Source of the DNA: Curvularia sp. ZM96 | Taxonomy: Eukaryota; Ascomycota; Dothideomycetes; Pleosporales; Pleosporaceae | Direction: 5' to 3' | DNA length: 64,000 nucleotides | Assembly (NCBI GenBank): GCA_022457065.1 | Contig: JAJGBQ010000002.1 | Location: forward strand, 2,604,001-2,668,000 | In this document: piece by piece, positions 23,093 to 33,319 of the stretch | Layout of the letters: each line of letters opens with the position of its first letter | How positions within the stretch are numbered: the stretch's first letter is position 1 | Made by a program: the position numbers and the translations under genes | Notes under the pieces: model-generated | Told to the model about the DNA's origin: nothing | Seen by the model: the letters and a program-made list of their open reading frames with translations, nothing else | Databases searched by the model: none

Positions 23093-25915
23093 CTATGCCT
23101 CACTCATCTCGACGTCTCCATCTCGATCTCCACTTGCGTACCCGTCATGGCCGTCCTCTTCGGAGCCACTGCTGCTACCACTATCGTCACCTTCGCCCTT
23201 ACTCTTATCCTTCTTACCCTTGACACTATAATCCATATCCAGCACCCGATAATGCTTCCTATCACTCCCCAGCACCACAATCACCCTCCTGTCTTTCCGC
23301 CCATTCACAACCAACTTGAGCGGCGTAAAGCGGCCATCAAAGACATGCCGCGTATACTGTTCCACGTCCCGCGGCGTGATGCGGATGCTGTGTCGGGATG
23401 AAAGTGGCACGGGTGTGCCTTGGGGAAGAAGGAGGGAAGATGACGCGGTAGAAGGGAGTGATGTGTATGATATCAGCTGCGGTTCTTCTTCTTTCTGTTC
23501 TCCCTGAGAGAAAGATAGGCTGAACTGTGTGTAGGGCAGAGAGATGATGATGTTGTGGGCTTTGGGCTGTTTCTTTGCGTCTCCTTGTTTTTCTTCTGAC
23601 GATGGCAATGGGGGCAGCTGGAGGAGAACAAGCAAGTTCTTGTCGTCTGCGAATTTCGCATCAAGGATTCTGGCAGTGGTGGCTGCAGTAGTGTTTTCGG
23701 TGCTGGAGGAAGGCGAGGCAGAGGTGAAGTCAAGAGTGGAAATGGCGTAGGAGTGGAGGTCACGGGGTAGCTGGGATATACTCTGCGCGTGGGTGAGGCG
23801 GTGGATGTGAAGGTGGGCTGGTGTGGAGGGTGACGAGAGCAGGATGTAGGTTGATATGGTGTCAGAGGATGTCGACTGAGCCGGCTGATGGAGTGGTTAG
23901 TATTCCGATTAAAGTTGCATTTTGAGGAGTAGGTGGTTTACCTCAAATACCATGCGCATATCTGCAATCACACCTGCTTCTTCGTCTTTTTCACCCATCT
24001 CTTCAAGGACAAGCCCAGAGTCCATCTGGATATTGGCTTGTTGCCATTTGCTCACCTGCTTCAGCAAGCCTGTCACACCCGTTGCAAAGTGCCGAAGCAC
24101 GTGTTCCAAACACAGCGCTTCTTCCTTGAATGTCGCGCCCTCTTTCAGCAATTCAATCGCCTTCTTCGTATCCTCGTAGCTCGCTGCCTCTTTCTCTCGA
24201 CTCTTGGCATCAAGCTGGGCTTCAGGCCTCAAATAGGAGGTCAAATCAGATTTCGTCAGACCGTATTGGATATAAGCAAGGACCTGTGATACATCGACTC
24301 CCGGATCCCGTTGCTCCATTTCCATACGCGACTGGGAATCTGGCTCTGTGGCCTGGAAATCAATTGTGAAGCGCAGCCACTTGCTGAAGCTATGGAACTG
24401 GCGTTTCTCTTCAGAAGCATACAGCATGGCAGTGTGGGCAAGCAGTCTCATGTTCTTCAGCGTTTCGAGAAGGTCCGAGAAGTCGGTGAGGGGACCGCTG
24501 AAGATCCAGTCTCGGTCATGGAATTGTGCAAGACCCCGCAAACGCGATATGACGATGGAGCAACGGTCCAATGCCGGGATGAGGTTCTCATGGAGAAGAG
24601 CGAGGAGGGTGGTGAAGGATGATGTGACGGTCGTGTCCCAACGCTTGTGGCCTGCCTCTGCTAACTCGTCGACCAGCCACTCTTTCATAACAGGGTTGCA
24701 GTTTCCCGTACAGGCTATGTGGAACAGGTTTGTGACCAAATCTCCCAGATCTTTCTCTTCGAGCGTTTCGCTTATGTTCATCATGAACTTGCGCGGCAAA
24801 TCTTGCGCATGCTTGAAGAAAGCTCGTATGCGCTGGAGGGTTTGCGTAATGTAAAGGAGAAGATTCTGCAGCTGAGAAGTCTTTGCAGCGATCAGATGCA
24901 GATATATTCCTGCTGTGGGTATGAAATTCAACGTCAGCGGAACAAAGGCGATTCTGTTTTTGTTTGAAGAAGAAGCTGAAGTTGTTTGCATCAAGAGGCT
25001 GTGTGTGCAACTGTACGGATGGCTTGTGTGTAACAATGGCGTATGCGATGTGTTCCATGCTTTCGGCAGTTCAACATTGACTGTTTCCAGGGAATCGTAG
25101 ATGGAAGGGTGTACAGTTCCTCGGTCTGATACGCGGATGAACATATCTACAGAGTTATGGTCTTTCAAGTGGTGCGAATGGAGCAGCGAGTCCACCTCCG
25201 CCTGAGAACCAAACGCCCCAGAATCTGCCTGTGAGATGCGCATAAACGGTAGTGCTGGTGGTAGCGGTATCGCTGGAAGCTTGGGTAATATTGCTTCTGT
25301 ATCCATCATCGCAAGCTGGTCGGGCAGATCGGGCGCAATATCCAAAGCCTGGAAATCAGGCTGTCGCTGCATAAAATCCTCCAAGGTCGTGTCGTCCTTG
25401 AAAGCGTCCCAGTCCTCGGTCGTAGGGTTTTCAAACATATCGGTCTTCTCATGCGTGGCGCCATTTGTCTTTGACATCAATCCTGTCCTCTTTTTTACAG
25501 CCTCCACATCAATAAAGTTCAGACCCCAGCCTATGCACTTCACACGCGCCGAGGCATCCTCTTCCATGCTCCCGCTTTGTCCTTCGACTTCAGGCAGCAT
25601 GACATCTTTGTGGGTAACCTTGCCCGTTTCCGCACTAATCAGATCTGTACTCCCATCACTCCAACTAACAGCGATACTCTTGCCGTTGAATTCCCACTGC
25701 ATCGCATCGACACATACATCCTCGCTCTTTCTCTTTAGGCCAAAAGCTCTTTGGCCATTGATTCTGTAGACGTCGAGGCTTTCTTCGTCCGTGACTACTG
25801 CAACAAGGTCCATGCTAGGACAGTAGGATATGAGATGCGGGTGAATTGGATGCAGCAGGATTTTTTCTGCCTGCTGCAACAGCTGCAGCTTTTCTGCTGG
25901 AGTCGTAGTCACCAT
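23093..25915 (-). CDS. APC4: Anaphase-promoting complex subunit 4
   Basis: Two exons on the minus strand, 25915–23942 and 23884–23093, give 921 residues. The intron is 57 nt (GTAAAC…CATCAG) and phase 0. The N-terminus has the ANAPC4 WD40-like segment (LISYCPSMDLVAVVTDEESLDVYRING, then AMQWEFNGKSIAVSWSDGS). The middle is the long helical APC4 domain (LLYITQTLQRIRAFF, WLVDELAEAGHKRWDTTV, LLAHTAMLYASEEKRQF). The C-terminal exon continues WD-like strands and ends in an acidic Glu/Asp/Ser-rich tail. APC4 is a scaffold subunit of the APC/C ubiquitin ligase that drives mitotic exit. The start is the ATG at 25915 in strong context (AACCATGG); an upstream in-frame TTG at 25960 is not used. Confidence 0.9.
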
Positions 25916-26495
25916 GGTTGGAGATTGGTTGGCCTCAAGGGCCGTTGTATGAAAGGGCAAGATGTTGAGTTGTGTATTTGGTGACGGTGATTTGTTTGTA
26001 GAAGCGCGTTCTAGTCTAAACCTTGCTAGCGCACTCGCGCTATCACGTTCTCAGATTTGCTCACGCCTTACTATCCTTTGCAAAGACGACGCGGGGCATG
26101 ATTCTGGTGTTTAGCACTCTGATGCTGTTGCAATTGTTCCAGGACACAACACAAATTGCATTCTTGTCAACATGTAGATTATACGGGATATGGAATAATT
26201 CCTATTCATCCGCTAAAGAAAACAATACCCAGCCATCGCCAGGATTCCTCTGGGTATCTATGTCATGCTATCATAGTACAAATACAAGTGGCCGGTACCG
26301 AACCCAGTGGCCATGTCCCTATGCCTCTAATCAATACACTTCAACAAGAGCCGTAAACGCCACGATCCGATGCGACACGTTGCACGAATCAGATCTAATC
26401 CTCAAGTCACAAAACGGGTGAAAATGCCTCCCATGGGACATAGAACAATATCAACAACATTTGTACACCCACTTTCATCCAACCTCCAGCCTTTT
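25916..26495. other. Intergenic region between NIPA-type gene and APC4
   Basis: APC4 promoter plus the 3' flank of the transporter gene, both minus strand. No gene or repeat was recognised. Confidence 0.5.
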
Positions 26496-27995
26496 CTATC
26501 GGCGTGCGGAGTGATTCCTCTTTGGCTGCACCGACTCTTTCTGCACCCGTCCTCTGCCTGTCCCACTGAGTCTGCCATTCAGCCGCATGTCCTCGTCGAA
26601 GCTAGCTCGCTTCGTGTTTCGGCCGCTTTCTAAATCGTCGTCACTGTCACCAGCAAGATCGCCGAGCTCGAACTGGTTCTCAGCGTCGTAGTCGTGCATC
26701 AGAGCGCTTCTGTCACCAGCGTCGGCATAGCTAGACCTGCTGTTTCGGACATTGCCATTTGAGTGCTCATAAGGGTCTGCACTGCGTCGAGCTTGCATAC
26801 TACGCCTAGTGGGGAAACCGGAAATGGCGTCAGATGGCGGGCCGTCGGTGAATCGCGAGCCGAGAGTTTGAGTGCCGTTTGGGTCTTCGCGCGACAAGTT
26901 GAGAAGGTAAACACCGGAAAAGATAATAAGAAAACCACAAAGGAGAGAGATGGTGTTGACCGTCGACGTGGTGTTGAAGCCCTGGAATAAGAGACACGAA
27001 GCAATGAGAGTGCAAGTCGTAAAGGTTACATAGTAGAGGGGATTCACGCTGAATTGCAGTGTTAGCATCGACAGCCCCAAATTAAGATACGAAGACATAC
27101 ATATTTGTAGAAAACTGGCTCAGAGCCTTGTTGAAGTAGTTCATCTGGGTAAGGATGCAGCCCACGACCAGGATGACGAAGACGTATGTGGAAGGATGCG
27201 TAAACTGATTGTTTCCAGCAAACGTCATCTTGAGCGCAATGCCAAAGGCCTTGATGAACATGATGGAGACGGAGCCAGACGTGGAGCAGATGGAGAGGTA
27301 AATGAGGGGGTTCTTGCGGCCGTACTTGGGTGCGACCTGGTAGATCATGAAGACGCAGAAGACGACGCAGAAGGCGCAGTAAAAGAGGAAGCCTGTAGTC
27401 GTGTCTCGTTAGTTACTATCCCCATGCAGGATGAAGCAGGCGCGGACATACCAGGCTGGAGGGCAAGGTTCAAGATCTCCTCAACCGACTGGACCTCTTT
27501 GTCTGGCGGAGCGTGCAGCACGATGATGACGGAGCCGATCAGACATATTGCGCAGCCAATCTTTCCCAGACGACCCAATTGCTCGTCCAAAAAGTATGAG
27601 CCGAGGACCGCGCCGATAAGGACAGAGAGAGCTCCCAGGGGAGTCACGAGAATGGCGGGGGCAAATGCGTATGCCGCGAAGTTGAATATCTCGCCGAGGA
27701 CCACTGTGAGCGAAAGTCAGCACTGGCAGGGCCTAGGTGCCGATGTTCACGCGACACTCACTTGTGATGATGCCCGCCCACCACACGGGGTTCTGGAGAT
27801 ATCCGAAGCCGTCGCCGTCGAAGCCATGCTTTTCGATCGAGGCATTGAGGCCCTTTTTGGTAATGACAAAACTCGCGCCGATGGCCAGGGACGAGCTCAT
27901 GGCCAGCATGAGTCCTATGTATCTGGCCTCAGAGTCAGTGGCCAGCGCTGGGCGAGGGCGCGGTGCGGGCGCATAACGTACTTGTCTTCGACCAT
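26496..27995 (-). CDS. NIPA-type magnesium transporter (DUF803)
   Basis: Five exons on the minus strand: 27995–27982, 27922–27762, 27703–27452, 27392–27101 and 27048–26496, giving 423 residues. The sequence starts MVEDKYIGLMLAMSSSLAIG and continues with the NIPA signature GEIFNFAAYAFAPAILVTPLGALSV and LGKIGCAICLIGSVIIVLHAP, then QMNYFNKALSQF. Eight or nine hydrophobic helices are present, followed by a ~160-residue hydrophilic Arg/Ser/Asp-rich tail. NIPA proteins move Mg2+ across plasma or endosomal membranes; that role is taken from the family. The first coding exon is only 14 nt. All four introns have good GT and AG ends. Confidence 0.9.
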
Positions 27996-29687
27996 GATGC
28001 CGCCGTGCAGAGGTCTATGCGACCAGTGTGGGCCGGTTCGCGGCGAGGAGAGAGAGAGAGAGGGAGAGGGGTCGCGGTGAGGGCGCAGAGGCGAGGGGGT
28101 GTGGTGTGGGAAGCTGGCTGTGTGCGGGCGCTGGACGTGAGTGAGGGAGCGTTTGCGGAGCAGGCCAGGCCAAGCGTGGCGTGGCGCGGCCTAGATGTGG
28201 GCAGGGCAGGCGGGCTATCGATAGGCGTGGTGTCGTGTCGTGGCCCGTAGTCTGCTACCGAACAGAGGCAAAGGAGCGCAAGCGCGGCGGCTACCCAAGG
28301 TCACTTGTTGGCTGTCTGCCGGCGGTGATGCGATGCAGCGCAGCGACGATGCAGGCCAGGTCGGAGGATATCTGTCTAAGAGGCACTGCGTGTTTCACAA
28401 GGACGAGAGTTGTGCAAGAGGTGCTGCCAGTTTCACCAAGGCCAAGCGAAGGATCTCGTGCTCGTCTGCGTCTTGGGGGTTCGAAACAAGTGGGCCAAAC
28501 GGCGACGCAAAATGGTAGGGACAGTCGTGGTCAGAGAAAGGACAGGCCAAGAGGAGGACTGGTAGTACTGCAATGACAGCAGTGCTGGGGCAGTAATAGT
28601 AAAAGCAATCCACGCGCGTCCGGGCCTGGGCTCGGGAGAAACATCCATCAGCCCCTTCTCCATTGCCATCTCAACAGTGGCGTCTCCCGTCACGCCAATG
28701 TCAGCCCGCCCCAACGTTTCACGGATGCTCGACCCTCGACGGTTGGCTCACTTGGCTCCCTTCTCAGCCTCCCCTAGTCCCAGGTCCCGACACACTGACG
28801 GCCCTAGCTTGCCGATCTCGTCGTCACCCGCCGCGGCGCCACTTTCCCGCCCTGCAGTATTCTAGCAGAACAGCCCATGTCCCAGTGTCCTTATCACTTG
28901 CCGCTGTTTCTTGACTTTCCCATCGTTGCCAATCTTGGAACGTCTATCTTTCGTCGGTTATGAGGCTCGTGTCCACTAGACATGTTCTGGCAACTCCGTC
29001 AATAGTGTAAGGACTGCGCCTCGTCATCCCGTTTTTAGTCGGCCTAAAATAGCATGCCTCGTAACCTTCTTCCCCACAGCCTGGTAAAAAAAAAAAACGG
29101 AGTGCCTGCACTAATTCGCGTCATCATCTCCAAGATGATGAGAGAGAATGCTTCCCACGTCATGAGGCTACACTGGCCAGGCATCACAATCTGCAACCAA
29201 CCTCAAAGCCGGATGAAGTTTTCAATGTGACATTAAAAAAAACCGATCATGTGTACATCCGACGCATTTTTCCTTTTCGAAAAAGCGCCTCGAAGCACTG
29301 GGTATATCGCGCAAATCACCTCCCACCCTCCCCTCATTCCTCCCCACATCAAGCACTACGTGACCATCGAAACCACCTCCTCAAACCACCCCTCATCTGG
29401 GTCCTCGCTCGCACTGCAATCAATCGCCGGGGGGAAGAAACAAAACACTCAAACAGGGTCATGGTGGTAGGGTATGGGCAGGAAATTGCCCGAAATTACC
29501 TTACCTTTCGTCTTTTGCCTCCACCAAACTGCTCAAGCCGAAAAAGTCCACTCACGTGTCCGAATCGGGCCTATAATTAGTATGCACTCGTACTAGTTCA
29601 AACGCAGGTAAATTCAAAAGGGAAAAAGGGTATGCAACTGCCGGTTAGCATGTCCGGACACCCGAAGAATCAGAGGATGGAGCGCCT
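27996..29687. other. Intergenic region with GA-rich and poly(A) tracts
   Basis: Upstream of the transporter gene. A GA-rich tract (about 28047–28070) and a run of 12–13 A near 29085–29097 are visible. Open frames are short and not splice-supported. It also includes the 3' flank of the acidic-protein gene. Confidence 0.5.
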
Positions 29688-32435
29688 TCAAACTCGCGCG
29701 CGTTTGGCGTCTGCAACAAACAGGTCAGCGCTTGCGTTTCGTTTGCGACTTGGACAAATTCCCCACGTACCTATAGAGTCGGGTGCAAGGTCCAGTCCAT
29801 GTCCAACCTCGTCAATAGATCGCTTGTGTCCTTGTGGAGACACTTCATTGGCTTCTGTAGACGAGGCTGTCGTAGGAGCTGCAGCCGAAGACGTTGCGCT
29901 GGCGATGTGTCCAGCTACACCATCCTCCTCGTCTTGAATGTCGATATGATCAACTTCATGTGTCGTAGCCGTCTCCTCTACGGCGTCTTGGTCTAGCTCC
30001 GGGTTGGCAACCCACTGTGTATCGTCCAGATCCAGGACATCGTTTGTGCCAGTGAAGTCATTACCAGCTTCACCGCCGTTGATTTCTTCTTCGTTGGCGA
30101 ATTCTAGTTCACCTTCTGCCTGTTGCTCCAAGTCCTGGTATTCATAGGCCTCGTAGTCTTGGTCAGCATCGTCTTGGTGCTCCAAGGCGGCATCATCTTC
30201 CCCGACCGTGTGCGGTTGGGAAGGAGAGCGCTCTTCGGTAGCCTCACGCGCTTCAGTATCCGCGATAAATGCCCAGTATTCCGCATCTCCATTGGGGTCG
30301 AAATCTTGCTCTGCATTGGTATCGGGGTTCTCTGCAGTGTCGAAGCTGTCTGCACCATTCTCTCCGTTTGTCTGTTGGCCAATACCTTGCGAAACTTCGA
30401 CGGATGCCTGCTTCTCCACGTGGGTAGACTCATCGCCTTGAACAGTGGCAGGTGAGGGTGACAATTCAGCACGAGGTGCTTGTTCGACCTCCTCCACAGT
30501 AGCGGAATCTTCGTCCTCTCCGTCGCTGTAATCAATAATGTCACCTTCTTGCTGCAAGCGACGCGCCTCGAGCTCCGCCGCAGTCTTGTCTTCAGACTGA
30601 GGCCGTGTCTGCTCAGGCTCATCTGCAACCTCGTGTGCGTTTCCAGAGACTTCGTGAGAACTTAGAATCTGTTGTTCGTCATTGCGCTCTTGATGTACTT
30701 CGCCAGATGCGTCTTCGGCTGTGACACCTTCGCCCTCATAGATATCAACACCACCTTCCTCATGAGCATCTTGCGTGTCGTCGACCTCCTGATACTCAGA
30801 TTCGCCGTTCTCGTAGCCTTGAACCGCTTCATAAGCCTGCTCCTGTTGTTCTGGCTCCTGTTGGTCTTCGGCACGTACTTCAGCCTCGTGTTCTTGCGGA
30901 ATCTGTTCTTCCGCATTCTTTTCCTCACTTGGATCCTCCTCATGCTTCTTCTCATGCGCGTCTTCCTCGTGCGTTTGCTCGTCCGCATCTCTCTCGTGTT
31001 CGTGCTCGGACTCCTGCTCATCGTCATTCACTTGTCCCTGCTCATGTTCCTGCTCGGGCTCCTGCCCTTCGGTCTCCCATTCAGTGGTTTCCTCGACTGG
31101 GAGACCAAGGGACGCGCTATGGAAGTTGGTCTCGCCTGCGGCAACAGCAGCCTCGAAGCCGGAGTAGCCGCGTCCATTATCGGCATATCGTGCAATGTCT
31201 GCAAGCAACGTAGCGAAACGCGGGCGATACATAAGCGTTATGTAAAACGAGTCCGGGTCGTTGTTACCATCTTGTGCATAAAGCACATGGTAGTAGCCTA
31301 CAAGGCGTTCAAGTGAGACGGCTACGCATGCCGTGTTGTCTTCAAACAGCTCCATGTTCTGAAAATGGTCAAAGCGGAAACCGATCTCCATACCATTTAA
31401 CACCTCGTTGCCAAGTGCCGAACGACATGCTTGGAAGAGATCTGACATACTCGTATTGGCCACTGATGCATCTTCAAGAAGCCAGTCACCACTGTTCTCA
31501 TAGTCGTGTTGCTTGAAGAGCCATAGCTCCTCGCCCATGTAGTTCACAGTGACAGGTGGCAACTGCAAAGAAGCATCTTCCTGGTGCTCACTATCTTGAG
31601 TGGATTCATCATGATCATGGCTCGGGTTCGACATGTCATTGTAGCCACTTTCGGTAGTTGCGTGTTCTTCTTGGGACCTGAGCAAAATACCGCCATCGTC
31701 GTCATTAGCCTGATCATCTCCCTCGGTAGGGCCGGCTGACTCAGGACGAGGGGAATTCTCGTGATTTTCGGCATTCAAACTATCATCGGCAACGACATCA
31801 GTGTGAGCCTGTGGGCTTTGTGAGTTTTTGCTGGTATTCATGGACATTGGAGCTTGCAAATCAGCAGGTATCTCGTCTTGCTGGATGGTGGCATCTTGAA
31901 CTTCATGGGTTTCGCCTTGCTCAATGGGTACATCCTCAGTCTGAACAGATTCGTCCTGCTGGCCAGATACGTCCTGGGTCTGTTCGGGTTGCTCTTGCAA
32001 AGAGTCGTGCTGCTGTACCCAGGGTACAGGTGCACCAAGTTCAGGATTGTGATGTTCATTTTCGTCTTCTGAATAGTCAAGCAAATCTTCATCTTGGACT
32101 TCGACCTGCGCCTCAGTCGTGATGGTGTCAGCTGCGACCGACTCTTCAGCGACGGTGTCAACATCAACGTCGACGTCGTTGTAACTATAATCCTCCTCGA
32201 TGACATCCTCTTGATCGATCATGTAGTCATCGTTGTCGTCGGCATGGGCATCCGTTCCATTCGCCGAGACTGCATCGTCTATAGAGACATCATCATCCGG
32301 TCCATCCGGAGGAGGTTCTAGGTCTAGCTCGATGTCACCGTCGTTGTACTCGAGACCACCATTATCCGAGTATAGGTCCATGTCATCGGCTGCAGTAATG
32401 TCGAAACTAGGCGCAGGATGCGAAGTGGTAGCCAT
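29688..32435 (-). CDS. Large acidic disordered protein with one globular domain
   Basis: Exon 1 is 32435–29771 and exon 2 is 29710–29688, giving 895 residues. Most of it is Asp/Glu/Gln-rich and probably disordered, including a His/Glu stretch (HEHERDADEQTHEEDAHEKK). One ordered-looking block (VNYMGEELWLFKQHDYENSG… through …YHVLYAQDGNNDPDSFYITLMYRPRFATLLADI) lies about one third of the way along. The C-terminus has KRSIDEV and, after the intron, DAKRARV, both basic and compatible with nuclear import. The 60-nt intron (GTACGT…GCTGAC…TTGCAG) has no stop and is a multiple of three, so reading through gives 915 residues. The start is the ATG before ATTSHPAPSFD. A conserved fungal family is likely, but I cannot name it. 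Confidence 0.8.
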   Translation of the reverse strand: MATTSHPAPSFDITAADDMDLYSDNGGLEYNDGDIELDLEPPPDGPDDDVSIDDAVSANGTDAHADDNDDYMIDQEDVIEEDYSYNDVDVDVDTVAEESVAADTITTEAQVEVQDEDLLDYSEDENEHHNPELGAPVPWVQQHDSLQEQPEQTQDVSGQQDESVQTEDVPIEQGETHEVQDATIQQDEIPADLQAPMSMNTSKNSQSPQAHTDVVADDSLNAENHENSPRPESAGPTEGDDQANDDDGGILLRSQEEHATTESGYNDMSNPSHDHDESTQDSEHQEDASLQLPPVTVNYMGEELWLFKQHDYENSGDWLLEDASVANTSMSDLFQACRSALGNEVLNGMEIGFRFDHFQNMELFEDNTACVAVSLERLVGYYHVLYAQDGNNDPDSFYITLMYRPRFATLLADIARYADNGRGYSGFEAAVAAGETNFHSASLGLPVEETTEWETEGQEPEQEHEQGQVNDDEQESEHEHERDADEQTHEEDAHEKKHEEDPSEEKNAEEQIPQEHEAEVRAEDQQEPEQQEQAYEAVQGYENGESEYQEVDDTQDAHEEGGVDIYEGEGVTAEDASGEVHQERNDEQQILSSHEVSGNAHEVADEPEQTRPQSEDKTAAELEARRLQQEGDIIDYSDGEDEDSATVEEVEQAPRAELSPSPATVQGDESTHVEKQASVEVSQGIGQQTNGENGADSFDTAENPDTNAEQDFDPNGDAEYWAFIADTEAREATEERSPSQPHTVGEDDAALEHQDDADQDYEAYEYQDLEQQAEGELEFANEEEINGGEAGNDFTGTNDVLDLDDTQWVANPELDQDAVEETATTHEVDHIDIQDEEDGVAGHIASATSSAAAPTTASSTEANEVSPQGHKRSIDEVGHGLDLAPDSIGTWGICPSRKRNASADLFVADAKRARV

Positions 32436-33319
32436 GATAAGTGTGAGAGGTGTAGTACCTAAGGGGTTTGCAGGCCTAGGTATGTCGGTCGAAAACGCGT
32501 AGATAAAGGAGCGTGGGGAGCGCGTCACTGCCTGGCGCAAGTCTCAGGGTGGCGATACAGCAATGCGCAACACCGCGACACAAACTCAAGAGCGGGTGTA
32601 GGATGAGGGTAAGAACTAGAATCGCATGATGCGCGCTCTGAGAAGTTTTGCAGTCGTGGGGATTCTAGACTGTGTGGAGGGGGGGAAGGGTGAAGGGGAT
32701 TGTGGAAATGAGACAAAGCCCGCACGGTGTTGTTGGCGCTAGTACAGGAAAGTGTGCTGGCGGAATGCGGGCGATGAGTAGTGACAGCACGCTGTGTACG
32801 TGTACCTGCTGAAACGCCGTGGGAAAAAGTCGAGCTTGTCAAGTTTTTTGCAAGAGTTGATTCTGCGCGGGAACTCGGGGCAGCAGAAGCAGGTTGCCTA
32901 GAGGTGGTGGGTTGTAAGTGTGTAAAGGAAGAGTTGCTGGCGGCGCTCGACGTTAGTTAACGAGCCATCGGCGCTAGGCAAACGCTGGGTGCACGTGACT
33001 CCAGGTGTCCACTTGGAACCTCCAGGTGTTGCGACTGGGTGCAGCAGCTGTACCTTGGAAGAGGTGCCAGTCAACTTGCCCGCTTAGTACACCTAGACAA
33101 TTCCCCCTGTCTTGTCACAAGCTTAGTCGGTGCTGCCACATCCTGCCCTGGACTCTGCCAACAGGACACGCTTGCGTTCTTGACCATCTGTCCGTCCCGA
33201 TAATATTCCCCACCATCTCACAGCAACGCGGCTTCACGTCCACCGCCCTACCGACCAAGTCACCACTCTCCCGCCTTCTCCGATCACTCCTTAGTGCGCC
33301 CAGATAGCCTGTAGTCACA
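32436..33319. other. Divergent promoter region (acidic protein / delta-COP)
   Basis: Shared 5' flank of two divergent genes. A CACGTG E-box is at 32992–32997. No coding exon was recognised. Confidence 0.5.

Noticed and set aside
30672..31316. A 214-residue very hydrophobic plus-strand frame that looks like a multi-helix membrane protein
   Set aside because: It is the antisense of GAA/GAG-rich codons of the acidic-protein gene, which read as Leu/Phe/Val on the other strand.
32436..32540. A 35-residue N-terminal extension of the acidic protein
   Set aside because: The extension is basic and hydrophobic, unlike the protein; the ATG at 32435 is the more natural start.
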